Shown here: positions 7,023 through 16,457 of the stretch, in pieces
How positions within the stretch are numbered: the first letter of the stretch is position 1
Layout of the letters: every line of letters begins with the position of its first letter
The notes under the pieces: model-generated
What the model was told of the DNA's origin: nothing
Seen by the model: the letters and a program-made list of their open reading frames with translations, nothing else
The model's database searches: none
Position numbers and translations under genes: made by a program
Source: Gemelliphila palaticanis
GTDB lineage: Bacteria > Bacillota > Bacilli > Staphylococcales > Gemellaceae
Direction: 5' to 3'
Assembly: GCA_013415235.1 (NCBI GenBank)
Contig: JACBYF010000012.1
Coordinates: forward strand, 1-43,171
DNA: 43,171 nucleotides

Positions 7023-8390
7023 ATGAAATTTTCAATAGAAGATATAAAAAATATACTAAAAATAGATGATTTTAATATAGTTAATAATGATTATATTGAA
7101 GGAGTTTGTATAGATAGTAGACTTGCTACAAAAGGAGATTTATTTATTCCTTTTGTAGGTGAAAAAGTTGATGGACATGATTATATTCAAAAAGCATTTG
7201 ATAATGGTGCTTCTGCTGCTCTTACTATGAGAGATATTAACGATTCTACTAAAAACCTATTAAAAGTAAAAGATTCTTTGGAAGCAATACAATTATTAGC
7301 TAAAGAGTATTTAAAAGTTCTAGGGGCTAAAGTTATTGCTATTACAGGTAGTAATGGTAAGACTACTACAAAAGATATAGTAACAGAAATAATTAGTAAT
7401 AAGTTTATTACACATAAAACAGCAGGAAATTATAACAATGAATTGGGTGTTCCTCTAACTATATTAGCAGCCCCTATTGATACAGAAGTTTTAGTTTTAG
7501 AAATGGGTGCAGATGGTTTTGGGCAATTAGAAGAACTTTCTAAATTAACAAGTCCAGATTTTACAATAATTACTAATATAGGAGAAAGTCATATAGAATT
7601 TTTCAAAGATAGAAAAGGAATAGCTAGAGGAAAATTTGAAATAAATAGTTATTTAAAAAAAGATGGATATTTTATTTTTAATGGAGATGAACCTCTATTA
7701 TTAGATCTTGTAAAAAATAACAATATTAACTACATATCTTGTGGTGAAAACTCTAACAATGATATTATAATTAAAAACTATTCTCTTGGTGAAAATGGAA
7801 GTTCATTTAATTTAAATGTTGTAAATAGTTTAATAAATACTAATTTGATAGGAAAGCATAATTCTTTAAACATTGCATTCTCTGTTGCATTAGCAAGTAA
7901 ATTAGGAATAGAATATGAGGATTCTGTAAAATATGTTTCTAATATAAATTCCTTAACTAAGATGCGTTTAGAAAGTATTAAATATAATAACGATAGTCTT
8001 ATTATAAATGATGCATATAATGCTAGCCCTACTTCAATGATAGCAGCATCCTCAATATTAGAAGATTTAAAAAATTATAATTACAAAACATTAATTTTAG
8101 GTGATATGTTTGAATTAGGCCCTGATGAAGTTATATTTCACTCTAAAGTAGGAAAATATATAAATGATAACACAAATTCTATAAATAAAGTCATAACTAT
8201 AGGTAAGTTATCTAAAAATATTTCAGATAATATAAGTAATATTGAAACATTACACTTCTTTAACAATGAAGATGCTTTAACTCATTTAAAAAATAATGTT
8301 CATAAAAATGAAGTATTACTTTTTAAAGCAAGTAGAGGAATGAAATTAGAAAAAATTATCGAAAATTTGGTGAGGTTAGCAGATGAATAA
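7023..8390 (+). CDS. murF: UDP-N-acetylmuramoyl-tripeptide--D-alanyl-D-alanine ligase
   Basis: Adds D-Ala-D-Ala to the UDP-MurNAc-tripeptide in the cytoplasm, the last cytoplasmic step of wall precursor assembly. 455 residues: substrate-binding N-domain, P-loop ITGSNGKTTT (residues 109-116), EMGADGFGQL, NIGESHIEFF and the C-terminal domain with NDAYNASPTSM and LGDMFELG. I chose ATG at 7023, two bases after the ddl stop; a GTG at 7014 inside ddl is in frame and possible. Neither has a strong Shine-Dalgarno site, which fits translational coupling to ddl. The nuclease gene overlaps its end. Confidence 0.95.
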   Translation: MKFSIEDIKNILKIDDFNIVNNDYIEGVCIDSRLATKGDLFIPFVGEKVDGHDYIQKAFDNGASAALTMRDINDSTKNLLKVKDSLEAIQLLAKEYLKVLGAKVIAITGSNGKTTTKDIVTEIISNKFITHKTAGNYNNELGVPLTILAAPIDTEVLVLEMGADGFGQLEELSKLTSPDFTIITNIGESHIEFFKDRKGIARGKFEINSYLKKDGYFIFNGDEPLLLDLVKNNNINYISCGENSNNDIIIKNYSLGENGSSFNLNVVNSLINTNLIGKHNSLNIAFSVALASKLGIEYEDSVKYVSNINSLTKMRLESIKYNNDSLIINDAYNASPTSMIAASSILEDLKNYNYKTLILGDMFELGPDEVIFHSKVGKYINDNTNSINKVITIGKLSKNISDNISNIETLHFFNNEDALTHLKNNVHKNEVLLFKASRGMKLEKIIENLVRLADE

Positions 8391-8940
8391 AAAATTATAT
8401 TCTTTATTAACTACTATTTTATCTTTAATAATAGTAGCTAGTATATACTTCTTTAGTGATGGTAGTTTATTAAAAACAAAAACAGATAATTCTAATAAAA
8501 CTATTGTCAATGGTATTGAGGTTAAAGGTGATACAACTAAATATCCAGTAGAATTTTTAAGAAAAGTGGATGGAGATACTATAAAAGTAAAATTCAATAA
8601 CAAAGAGCTTACTGTAAGGTATTTATTGATTGATACTCCTGAAACTGTTAAAGAAAACACACCTGTTCAAAAATACGGACCAGAAGCCAGTGAACTTAAC
8701 GAAAAAATATTAAAGAATGCAAAAAAAATTGAAATTGAATTTGATAAATATGAAAAACTTGATAAATATGATCGGGCACTAGCTTACGTCTATGCTGATG
8801 GAAAAAGTGTTCAGGAGCAGTTACTTAGAGAAGGTTTAGCAGAAGTTAAATATGTTAAAGAACCGGATTCTAGATACTTAAAAGAATTTAATAAAGCTCA
8901 AAATCAAGCTAAGGCTAATAAAAAGAATTTGTGGAGTTGA
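8383..8940 (+). CDS. Membrane-anchored staphylococcal-type thermonuclease
   Basis: A Ca2+-dependent nuclease cutting single- and double-stranded nucleic acid. Residues 5-24 are an uncleaved-looking hydrophobic span; residues 55-185 form the SNase domain, ending in the typical NLWS. The active site is complete against staphylococcal nuclease: Asp63 and Asp65 (VDGDT), Arg79, Asp84 and Glu87 (IDTPET), and Arg131 (DKYDRALAY). The domain should face outward. The ATG lies inside the end of murF (8-base overlap) with GAGG before it, so its translation is tied to murF. A nuclease at the end of a cell wall operon is unusual; possible roles are nucleotide scavenging, or degrading extracellular or incoming DNA. 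A terminator follows. Confidence 0.95.
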   Translation: MNKKLYSLLTTILSLIIVASIYFFSDGSLLKTKTDNSNKTIVNGIEVKGDTTKYPVEFLRKVDGDTIKVKFNNKELTVRYLLIDTPETVKENTPVQKYGPEASELNEKILKNAKKIEIEFDKYEKLDKYDRALAYVYADGKSVQEQLLREGLAEVKYVKEPDSRYLKEFNKAQNQAKANKKNLWS

Positions 8941-8964
8941 TAAATAAAGAATTTATTTTATATA

Positions 8965-9003
8965 AAATACGGATATGGATTTTTCCATACCCGTATTTAT
9001 TTT
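8965..9003. terminator. Bidirectional intrinsic terminator
   Basis: AAATACGG-TATGGA / TCCATA-CCGTATTT stem with one unpaired base on each side and a TTTT loop (8965-8998), followed by a T-rich stretch. It separates the nuclease gene from the convergent ABC-F gene. Confidence 0.88.
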
Positions 9004-9042
9004 ACAAAATAATTTATTAGTTATTATTTTATTTGTCTTTAA

Positions 9043-10647
9043 CTACTTTATAATACCTTTAAATTTAAGGTAATTTTCATAATCCATCTCTTTATTAATT
9101 GCTCCACCTTCAGGAAGTATTTCTACTACCCTATTAGCAATTGTTTGAATAAATTCATAGTCATGAGATGTGAAGAATACAGAGCCTTTAAATTGAATTA
9201 TACCTTCGTTGACAGCTGTTATTGATTCTAAATCTAAGTGGTTTGTAGGCTCATCTAAAAGTATGACATTAGCTCTAGATAACATCATTTTTGATAGCAT
9301 ACAACGCATTTTTTCTCCCCCTGATAGAACATGCGCTCTTTTTAGGGCTTCTTCTCCCGAGAACAGCATTCTTCCAAGGAATGATCTTAAGTATGCTTCA
9401 GCTTCTTCTTCTGCAGTTGATACATATTGTCTTAACCATTCTACAAGGCTTAATCTTAGACCATCAAAGTATGGTGTATTATCTTTAGGCATATAACTTC
9501 TTGATGTTGTTATTCCCCATTTTATAGTTCCACTATCTGGTTCTATTTCTTCAGCTAAGATTTTTAATAGTGTAGTTTTTGCTACTTCATCTCCTAAAAG
9601 TATAACTTTGTCATTAGGATTTACTGTGAAACTTACATTTTTTAATACTTCTTTACCATCTATAGTTTTACTAATATTATCAACTATTAATAGGTCATTT
9701 CCTATTTCTCTATCTGGTGTAAATCTAACATATGGATATCTTCTACTACTTGGTTTAATATCATCTAAAGTTATTTTATCCAACATTTTCTTTCTACTTG
9801 TTGCTTGTTTTGATTTAGAGGCATTAGCAGAGAATCTAGCGATGAATTCCTGTAACTCTTTAATTTTTTCTTCTTTTTTCTTATTTGAATCTTCTAGCAT
9901 TCTTCTAGCAAGTTGACTTGATTGGTACCAGAAATCGTAGTTTCCTACATATAATTGTATTTTACCAAAATCTAAATCACAAATATGAGTACATACATTA
10001 TTTAAGAAATGTCTATCGTGGCTGACTACTATTACTGTATTTTCAAAGTTAATTAAAAATTCTTCTAGCCACTGTATAGCGCTAATATCCAAACCGTTTG
10101 TAGGCTCATCTAATAATAATACATCTGGATTTCCAAATAATGCTTGCGCAAGTAATATTTTTACTTTTTGAGAGTTATCTAGTTCACTCATTAATGAATA
10201 GTGAATTTCACTAGGTATTCCTAAACCTTCTAACAATTGAGCTGCATCACTTTCTGCACTCCAACCATCCATTTCAGCAAATTCACCCTCTAATTCTGCC
10301 GCTATTATTCCATCTTCTTCTGTAAAAGGATCTTTCATATAAATAGCATTTTTTCTATTCATTACATCCCAAAGTCTCTCGTGTCCCATCATAACAACGT
10401 CTATAACTTGATTTTCTTCATAGGCAAAGTGATTTTGTTTTAATACTGCTAATCTTTCTCCTTTTCCTAATGAAACATTACCTTGTTGAGAATCTATTTC
10501 TCCTGATAACAATTTTAGAAAAGTTGTTTTTCCTGCTCCATTGGCTCCTATAAGACCATAGCAATTACCATTTGTAAATTTTATATTTACGTCTTCAAAT
10601 AATTTTCTATCTGCAAATCTAAGCCCTAAATTTGTAACTTGTAACAT
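9043..10647 (-). CDS. ykpA: ABC-F family ATPase, YkpA/YbiT-like
   Basis: A soluble protein with two ATPase domains and no membrane part, of the ABC-F class that acts on the ribosome. Domain 1 (residues 1-235): Walker A GANGAGKT at 34-41, Walker B LLLDEPTNGLD and a degenerate signature LDNSQK (156-161). The linker at about 240-310 is Lys-rich and helical. Domain 2 (residues 318-534): altered Walker A GDEVAKTT (352-359), canonical signature LSGGEK (441-446) and LLDEPTNHLD. The Ala-for-Gly change in the second Walker A is, from memory, shared by YkpA-type proteins. 534 residues is normal. It starts 2 bases after the rbfA stop, at the end of the infB operon, which fits a translation role. Antibiotic resistance is not implied by the sequence. 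Confidence 0.9.
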   Translation of the reverse strand: MLQVTNLGLRFADRKLFEDVNIKFTNGNCYGLIGANGAGKTTFLKLLSGEIDSQQGNVSLGKGERLAVLKQNHFAYEENQVIDVVMMGHERLWDVMNRKNAIYMKDPFTEEDGIIAAELEGEFAEMDGWSAESDAAQLLEGLGIPSEIHYSLMSELDNSQKVKILLAQALFGNPDVLLLDEPTNGLDISAIQWLEEFLINFENTVIVVSHDRHFLNNVCTHICDLDFGKIQLYVGNYDFWYQSSQLARRMLEDSNKKKEEKIKELQEFIARFSANASKSKQATSRKKMLDKITLDDIKPSSRRYPYVRFTPDREIGNDLLIVDNISKTIDGKEVLKNVSFTVNPNDKVILLGDEVAKTTLLKILAEEIEPDSGTIKWGITTSRSYMPKDNTPYFDGLRLSLVEWLRQYVSTAEEEAEAYLRSFLGRMLFSGEEALKRAHVLSGGEKMRCMLSKMMLSRANVILLDEPTNHLDLESITAVNEGIIQFKGSVFFTSHDYEFIQTIANRVVEILPEGGAINKEMDYENYLKFKGIIK

Positions 10648-10649
10648 TA

Positions 10650-11000
10650 TTATTCTCCTTTATTTTTCACACTAGCTAATAAACTTTCTATATGCATAGC
10701 ATATTCACTAGTTTCGTCATATGTGAATATAAGTTCTGGAAATTTTCTTATTTTTATTTTTTTTGCAACCTCTGATTTTACAAATCCTTTTATTTTAGAT
10801 AGTGATTCTTGAGTTTTATTTTTTTCTTTTTCTCCACCTAAAACTGTATAGTAAACTTTGGCTTGTGAGTAATCACCTGTAACTTTAACTTCTGTTATTG
10901 TAACAAATCCTAAGTCATGATTTTTTACTTTAGTAGCTAGTACATATGTTATCTCTTTTTTTATTTGTTCACCTAGTCTATTTACTCTTAACTCTGACAT
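10650..11000 (-). CDS. rbfA: Ribosome-binding factor A
   Basis: Binds the immature 30S subunit and helps process the 5' end of 16S rRNA. 116 residues, a single KH-like domain: RVNRLGEQIKKEI at the start, then VTITEVKVTGDYSQAKVYYTVLG, and the closing IRKFPELIFTYDE. ATG at 11000 follows AAGGAGA, 12 bases after the infB stop. Its place after infB is conserved in most bacteria. Confidence 0.96.
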   Translation of the reverse strand: MSELRVNRLGEQIKKEITYVLATKVKNHDLGFVTITEVKVTGDYSQAKVYYTVLGGEKEKNKTQESLSKIKGFVKSEVAKKIKIRKFPELIFTYDETSEYAMHIESLLASVKNKGE

Positions 11001-11012
11001 ATTTCTCCTTTT

Positions 11013-13127
11013 TTATCTTTTTATCTCTTCCATAACGAACACTTCAAAGACATCACCTTCTCTTATATCGCTATAGTTTTCTACGGTGATACCACATTCG
11101 TATCCGCTTTGTACTTCTTTTACATCATCTTTAAATCTTCTTAGAGTATCTATTTCTCCTTCGTATATAACAATACTATCTCTTATAACTCTAACTTTTC
11201 CGTCTCTAGAAACTTTACCTTCTGTTACGTAAGATCCTGCTATTGTTCCTACTTTAGAAACTTTATAAACTTGACGAACTTCTGCTAATCCTATAACTTT
11301 TTCTTTAAATTCTGGATCTAGAAGTCCTGTCATAGCTGCTTCTATTTCTTCAATTACTTTATATATTATACTATGTAATCTTATATCAACTTGGTCATTT
11401 TGTGCTAATTGTTTTGCGTTATTATCAGGTCTTACGTTAAATCCTATTACTACTGCATTAGAAGCTAGCGCTAGTGTTATATCTGATTCGTTTATTGCTC
11501 CAACTCCTGTATGGATTATACGAACATTTACACCTTCTACATCTATTTTTGCTAGTGACATTGCTAAAGCTTCTACTGAACCTTGAACATCAGCTTTAAT
11601 AATAATGTTTAGATCTTTCATTTCTCCTTGCTTCATTTGTTCAAATAAAGTGTCTAATGAAACTGCCGAGCTATTTTGTCTTTGACTTTCTATATATTGT
11701 TGTTGACGCATTTCCCCTATTTGACGCGCTGTTTTTTCATCACCAAATACTACGAATCTATCCCCTGCATTAGGAACATCTTGTAGCCCTGTTATTTCTA
11801 CTGGAGTTGCTGGTTTAGCTGTTTGTATATTTTTACCTCTATCATTTATCATCGCTCTAACACGACCAAATGTATTTCCTACAACTATTGGATCTCCTAC
11901 TGTAAGTGTACCATTTTGAACTAATAGTGTAGCTACAGCACCTCTACCTTTATCTAATTTAGCTTCTATTACTGTTCCTAAAGCTAAACGATTTGGATTT
12001 GCTTTTATTTCTTGCATATCTGCAACTAATAATACCATTTCTAATAGGTCATCAATACCCTCACCTTGTAGTGCTGAGATAGGAACAAATATAGTATCTC
12101 CTCCCCAATCTTCTGGCATTAGTCCTCTTTCTGCTAATTCGCCCATTACCTTATCAGGATTTGCCTGTGGTTTATCCATTTTATTAACTGCTACTATAAT
12201 TGGTACATCTGCTGCTTTAGCGTGATTTATTGCTTCTATTGTTTGTGGCATAACTCCATCATCAGCTGCTACTACTAAAATAGTTATATCTGTTACTTTA
12301 GCTCCTCTAGCTCTCATTGTCGTGAACGCTGCGTGTCCAGGTGTATCTAAGAATGTTATTTTTCTATCGTTAACTCTTACTTGATAAGCTCCTATATGCT
12401 GAGTAATTCCACCAGCTTCTCCTGCTGTAACTTTAGTATTTCTTATAGTATCTAATAATGTTGTTTTTCCGTGGTCAACATGTCCCATTATTGTTACTAT
12501 CGGAGGACGTACTTTGGTATTTTTTTCATCTTCTTCTACTTCGAAGTATACATCTAAGTCTTCTTTATTAATTTCTACTTCTTTTTGAATTTCTTTTCCA
12601 TAATCTATTGCTATTAATTCTATTTGTTCTAATGTCAATGATTGGTTTATATTAGCCATTATTTTTAATTCAACAAACAGTTTTTTTATTAATTCTGTAG
12701 AAGCTATATTAAGAACTTTTGATAATTCTCCTACTGTCATACCATCTTTTACTAAAATAGTATCTTCACTTATTGTTTCTTCTGTTGGAGCTTCTATCAT
12801 AGCAGGTTGTTGGTTTTTATTTTTTTTATGCTTTTCTTTTTTTATTTTTTTCTTTTTAGGTTTTATATGTTTTTCCTCTTCATAGTAATCTTCTATAGAA
12901 TCTTCTATTTTTTTACTTTGAATTGGATCTTTTTTCTTTTTAGATTTTTTTTCTATTTTTTCTTCTTCTTTTTTGTTGAATAGACTTTCTAGATGTTCAA
13001 ATCCTTTTTCTGTTAACATAGACATATGACTTGACACTTCTATTCCTTCAGATTTTAGTATTTCTATAATTTCTTTTGAAGGTTTATCTACTTTTTTTGC
13101 ATATTCGTGCACTCTAATTTTCTTCAT
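11013..13127 (-). CDS. infB: Translation initiation factor IF-2
   Basis: GTPase that brings fMet-tRNA to the 30S subunit and promotes subunit joining. 704 residues: a short N-terminal fold ([22 protein letters not shown]), a Lys/Glu-rich low-complexity linker (about 50-110), a second IF2-N domain (about 120-180), then the GTPase with G1 GHVDHGKT (215-222), G3 DTPGHAAF, G4 NKMD and G5 SAL, and the C-terminal domains that bind the initiator tRNA. The N-terminal region is short, as in other Bacilli. It overlaps the ylxQ end by 14 bases, showing tight coupling in the operon. Confidence 0.98.
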   Translation of the reverse strand: MKKIRVHEYAKKVDKPSKEIIEILKSEGIEVSSHMSMLTEKGFEHLESLFNKKEEEKIEKKSKKKKDPIQSKKIEDSIEDYYEEEKHIKPKKKKIKKEKHKKNKNQQPAMIEAPTEETISEDTILVKDGMTVGELSKVLNIASTELIKKLFVELKIMANINQSLTLEQIELIAIDYGKEIQKEVEINKEDLDVYFEVEEDEKNTKVRPPIVTIMGHVDHGKTTLLDTIRNTKVTAGEAGGITQHIGAYQVRVNDRKITFLDTPGHAAFTTMRARGAKVTDITILVVAADDGVMPQTIEAINHAKAADVPIIVAVNKMDKPQANPDKVMGELAERGLMPEDWGGDTIFVPISALQGEGIDDLLEMVLLVADMQEIKANPNRLALGTVIEAKLDKGRGAVATLLVQNGTLTVGDPIVVGNTFGRVRAMINDRGKNIQTAKPATPVEITGLQDVPNAGDRFVVFGDEKTARQIGEMRQQQYIESQRQNSSAVSLDTLFEQMKQGEMKDLNIIIKADVQGSVEALAMSLAKIDVEGVNVRIIHTGVGAINESDITLALASNAVVIGFNVRPDNNAKQLAQNDQVDIRLHSIIYKVIEEIEAAMTGLLDPEFKEKVIGLAEVRQVYKVSKVGTIAGSYVTEGKVSRDGKVRVIRDSIVIYEGEIDTLRRFKDDVKEVQSGYECGITVENYSDIREGDVFEVFVMEEIKR

Positions 13128-13440
13128 TATTGATATATCCTCCTTGTTGTATCAATTGCTTTAATTTATCACTAAATCCTTTATCTGTTATTCCAATAGC
13201 AACTCTGTTCTCTTTTCCTATTGAAGCACTTATATCAGATATTTTAAATGCAGTTATTGTTTCTACACCATAATATGAGGATTTGTCTAATATTTTTTTT
13301 CTTGTATTTTTTCCACAGTCTTGAGCTATTAAAACTAATTTTATTGATTTATCTTGTAATCCTTTTATCAATAAATCTTCTCCTGTGATTATTTTTCCTG
13401 CTCTAGTCATTAATCCTAATAAATTTAATGCTTGTTTCAT
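13114..13440 (-). CDS. ylxQ: L7Ae-family RNA-binding protein YlxQ
   Basis: 108 residues of the ribosomal L7Ae/L30e/YlxQ fold: [17 protein letters not shown], then the [17 protein letters not shown] segment of the RNA-binding face. Family members bind kink-turn RNA; the target of this one is not defined. ATG overlaps the preceding stop (TAATG), and its end overlaps infB by 14 bases. Confidence 0.93.
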   Translation of the reverse strand: MKQALNLLGLMTRAGKIITGEDLLIKGLQDKSIKLVLIAQDCGKNTRKKILDKSSYYGVETITAFKISDISASIGKENRVAIGITDKGFSDKLKQLIQQGGYINNEEN

Positions 13441-13727
13441 TATTTCGTAGGTATCGACTTTCTATATATTAATCTTATTACTTCATTGTAAATAGGTTCC
13501 ATGTTTTCTGAAGTTGTTTCGAAAAATTTTTCTAATTTTTTTTTGTTTCTTGCTTCTTCAATTACACTTAATTCTGATACTACATAAGCTCCTCTACCTG
13601 CTTTTTTTCCAGTAGTATCTACAGAAATTTCTCCTTCTTTATTTTTTACTATTCTTATTAAATCTTTTTTAGGAAACATTTCTTGTGTAAGTATACATTT
13701 TCTATTTGGTACTTTTCTTTTTTTCAT
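13440..13727 (-). CDS. rnpM: YlxR (DUF448) RNA-binding protein, RnpM
   Basis: 95 residues with the family marks RKCI (9-12) and GRGAYV (44-49) and a basic surface. The B. subtilis homologue is reported to bind RNase P RNA, hence the name RnpM. It lies between nusA and ylxQ, the usual order, 11 bases after nusA, with AGGAGG before its ATG (13727). Confidence 0.93.
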   Translation of the reverse strand: MKKRKVPNRKCILTQEMFPKKDLIRIVKNKEGEISVDTTGKKAGRGAYVVSELSVIEEARNKKKLEKFFETTSENMEPIYNEVIRLIYRKSIPTK

Positions 13728-13738
13728 AGATATACCTC

Positions 13739-14773
13739 CTAATTTTCCTCAGTTTTTATATCTATTTTCCAACCTGTTAATTTTGCTGCTAACCTAACGT
13801 TTTGTCCTTTTTTACCAATAGCTAATGAAAGTTGATCTTCAGTAACTACTACATTTGCTATTTTATTTTCTTCATCTATTGTTATTGATGTTACTTTGGC
13901 TGGTGCTAGAGCGCTAGTTATAAATTTATCTATTTCACTATTCCAAGGAACTATATCTATTTTTTCATTGTTTAATTCTTCTACTATAGCTCTTACTCTT
14001 TCTCCAGATGGTCCTACACATGATCCTACTGAGTCTATATTTTTATCATCTGAATGTACAGCTATTTTTGTTCTTTCTCCAGCTTCACGAGAAATACTTT
14101 TTATTTCGACTATCCCATCATATATTTCAGGAACTTCTTGTTCAAATAATCGTTTTATAAAATCAGGATGCGATCTAGAAGCTAATACATGTGGCTTGCT
14201 TCCTTTACTAGGGTTGTCAACTTTAGCTATATACACTTTTATAGGTGTTTGTGGGATGTAAACTTCTCCAGGAACTCTTTCATTTTCCCCAAGTATAGCT
14301 TCAATTTTCCCTAGTTTTACATAGACATATCTAGTATCAACTCTATCAACATATCCGGATTTTATTTCTCCTTCATACTCTATATATTCATTGTAAAGTA
14401 CTTCTTTTTCTGCATCTCTTAATCTTTGCATAAGAGCTTGTTTGGCTGCTTGAGCACCCACACGACCAAAATCATCAGGTATGTCCACTTCTTCAAATAT
14501 ATCTCCTACTTCATATGCTGGATTAACTTTTAAAGCATCTTCTAGAGCGTATTCTATTCTATCATCATAAACTTCTTCTACTACATCTTTTCTTATAATA
14601 AATTTATAATCTCCTGTAGCTCTATTAAAATCTACTCTTACGTTTTTAGAAGCATTAAAATTCTTTTTGTATGCTGAAAGTAATGCCATTTCTATTGCTT
14701 CAAATAATATATCTCTTGATATTCCTTTTTCTGTTTCTATTAAATCAATTGCTTTAAGCAATGCCTTGCTCAT
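13739..14773 (-). CDS. nusA: Transcription termination/antitermination factor NusA
   Basis: Binds RNA polymerase and nascent RNA and modulates pausing and termination. 344 residues: N-terminal polymerase-binding domain (1-125), S1 domain (about 130-200, GEIKSGYVDRVDTRYVYVKL), KH1 (GSCVGPSGERVRAI) and KH2 (AIGKKGQNVRLAAKLTGWKI) near the end. As in other Gram-positive bacteria it lacks the C-terminal acidic repeats of E. coli NusA. ATG at 14773 follows AAGGAGAAAG. It follows rimP in the operon. Confidence 0.97.
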   Translation of the reverse strand: MSKALLKAIDLIETEKGISRDILFEAIEMALLSAYKKNFNASKNVRVDFNRATGDYKFIIRKDVVEEVYDDRIEYALEDALKVNPAYEVGDIFEEVDIPDDFGRVGAQAAKQALMQRLRDAEKEVLYNEYIEYEGEIKSGYVDRVDTRYVYVKLGKIEAILGENERVPGEVYIPQTPIKVYIAKVDNPSKGSKPHVLASRSHPDFIKRLFEQEVPEIYDGIVEIKSISREAGERTKIAVHSDDKNIDSVGSCVGPSGERVRAIVEELNNEKIDIVPWNSEIDKFITSALAPAKVTSITIDEENKIANVVVTEDQLSLAIGKKGQNVRLAAKLTGWKIDIKTEEN

Positions 14774-14798
14774 CTTCTTTCTCCTTATTGTTTATGTA

Positions 14799-15263
14799 TT
14801 AAAATTTTACAGCTAAGCGTATTTTTGCAATTTTTTCATATTCTATTTCTATTTGTTTTTTTCTAGCTTTATCTTTATATTCTATTTGTAATTTGTTATC
14901 TACTAAAGATAGCAAGTCACCATAAAACTCTTTTTGACCATTAATTTTTTCATAAGTTTTTAAATAAACATATTTCCCTATTGAATCTGAAATTTCATCT
15001 ATGTTTCTTAATTCTCTTTCTATCCCTGGAGAACTAACTTCTAGATAATATTGTTCACTTATGAAATCTTCTTTATCTAGTTCTTCAGCCATTTTTTCAC
15101 TTAATAATACACAGTCGTCTAAACTTAAAGTACCATTTTTATCGAAATATATTCTTAAGAAATAGTCTGATCCCTCTTTTGTATATTCTACATCATATAA
15201 AGAGTATTCTGTATCTTTTATTTGCTCTAGAGCTATTATTTTTACTCTTTCTACTATATTCAC
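14799..15263 (-). CDS. rimP: Ribosome maturation factor RimP
   Basis: Needed for maturation of the 30S subunit. The protein shows the family's YDVEYTKEG, DFISEQYYLEVSSPGIER and the C-terminal SH3-like part. Two in-frame GTG codons could start it: 15272 and 15263. I prefer 15263 because GAGAGAGGTG lies at correct distance before it and would be consumed by the earlier start; this gives 154 residues. It is the first gene of the operon, behind a consensus promoter and a leader hairpin. Confidence 0.92.
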   Translation of the reverse strand: MNIVERVKIIALEQIKDTEYSLYDVEYTKEGSDYFLRIYFDKNGTLSLDDCVLLSEKMAEELDKEDFISEQYYLEVSSPGIERELRNIDEISDSIGKYVYLKTYEKINGQKEFYGDLLSLVDNKLQIEYKDKARKKQIEIEYEKIAKIRLAVKF

Positions 15264-15290
15264 TTTTAACACCTCTCTCTATCTAACATA

Positions 15291-15322
15291 AAAGAGCGGA
15301 GAATCTAAATTCACCACTCTTT
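15291..15322 (-). promoter_or_regulatory. Leader hairpin of the rimP-nusA-infB transcript
   Basis: In the transcript AAAGAGUGG (15322-15314) pairs with CCGCUCUUU (15299-15291), nine pairs with one G-U and a 14-base loop. There is only a short U run after it, so it is a weak terminator at best. Leaders with a hairpin before rimP are common and in E. coli take part in NusA autoregulation; the same role here is inference. Confidence 0.6.
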
Positions 15323-15347
15323 AGGTTAATCTATTCAGTTAATAATT

Positions 15348-15376
15348 ATTTTATCATAAACAGTTAATAACGTCAA
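15348..15376 (-). promoter_or_regulatory. Promoter of the rimP-nusA-infB operon
   Basis: On the minus strand: TTGACG (15371-15376), 17 bases, TAAAAT (15348-15353). It lies between the end of ftsY and the leader hairpin, giving a leader of about 75 bases. Confidence 0.72.
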
Positions 15377-15413
15377 TTATTTAAAATTAATAATATCATT
15401 TATATTTATAATT

Positions 15414-16457
15414 TTATTTATCTTCACTATTATCTTTATAAAATAATCCATAAATATATTGTTCAGGATCAAAAATTTCTAAATCGTCTATATTTTCACC
15501 TAAACCTACTAATTTTACAGGTATATCCAATTCTTTTTTTATAGCTATTACAATACCACCTCTAGCTGTACCATCTAATTTCGTAAGAATAACTCCTGTA
15601 ACATCACTAACTTCTTTAAAAACTTTTGCTTGCAATATCCCATTTTGTCCAGTTGTAGCATCTATAGTAAGTAAAACTTCATGAGGACCATTAGGAATCT
15701 CTTTTTTTATAACTCTTACTATTTTTTCTAGCTCTTTCATAAGATAATCTTTATTTTGAAGCCTACCTGCTGTATCACAAAGTAAAACATCATAATTCTT
15801 TGCTTTTGCCGACTGAATAGCATCAAAAATTACAGATGCTGCATCTGCCCCTTCATGAGATTTAACTATATCAACATTACTTCTTTTAGCCCAGACATCT
15901 AACTGATCAATAGCTCCAGCTCTAAAAGTATCACCAGCTGCTATTAAAACTTTTTTTCCTTCTTTTTTTAAATTATGAGCTAGTTTTCCTATAGAAGTAG
16001 TTTTCCCCACTCCATTAACCCCTACAAATAAATAAACTGTAAGCTCTCCTGATTTTTGCTCTTCTAAGTCAACTTTAGTAGAACCTTCCATATATATATC
16101 TACTAATTTAGATATTATCATTTCTTTTAAATCTTCTGGATTCTTTAAATTTTTAAGCTGAGACTCTTTTTTTAAATAATCTACTAATTCTAATACAGTA
16201 GTGTAACTAACATCCGACTGTATAAGCAACTCTTCTAAGTCTTCAAAAAACTCTTCATTAATTTCTCTATAAGAACTTATAAGTGTGTTTAGAGCATTAG
16301 AAAAATTATCTCTAGATTTTTTTAATCCCTTTTTAAATTTTTCAGTTATTAATTGACTTTCTATTAATTCTTCATAATCATCTAAAGAAATTAAATCATC
16401 ATTCAACTTTTCCTGCTTCGAAAATTTATCTTTTAACTTACTAAAAAAATTACTCAT
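15414..16457 (-). CDS. ftsY: Signal recognition particle receptor FtsY
   Basis: GTPase that docks SRP-ribosome complexes at the membrane translocon. 347 residues: a short acidic/basic A region (1-45), the N domain (about 45-130) and the G domain with P-loop GVNGVGKT (146-153), DTFRAGAIDQL, DTAGRLQNKDYLMKEL and TKLDGTARGG. The A domain is short, as in other Bacilli. The ATG lies within the end of smc (8-base overlap), so translation is coupled. Third gene of rnc-smc-ftsY. Confidence 0.97.
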   Translation of the reverse strand: MSNFFSKLKDKFSKQEKLNDDLISLDDYEELIESQLITEKFKKGLKKSRDNFSNALNTLISSYREINEEFFEDLEELLIQSDVSYTTVLELVDYLKKESQLKNLKNPEDLKEMIISKLVDIYMEGSTKVDLEEQKSGELTVYLFVGVNGVGKTTSIGKLAHNLKKEGKKVLIAAGDTFRAGAIDQLDVWAKRSNVDIVKSHEGADAASVIFDAIQSAKAKNYDVLLCDTAGRLQNKDYLMKELEKIVRVIKKEIPNGPHEVLLTIDATTGQNGILQAKVFKEVSDVTGVILTKLDGTARGGIVIAIKKELDIPVKLVGLGENIDDLEIFDPEQYIYGLFYKDNSEDK

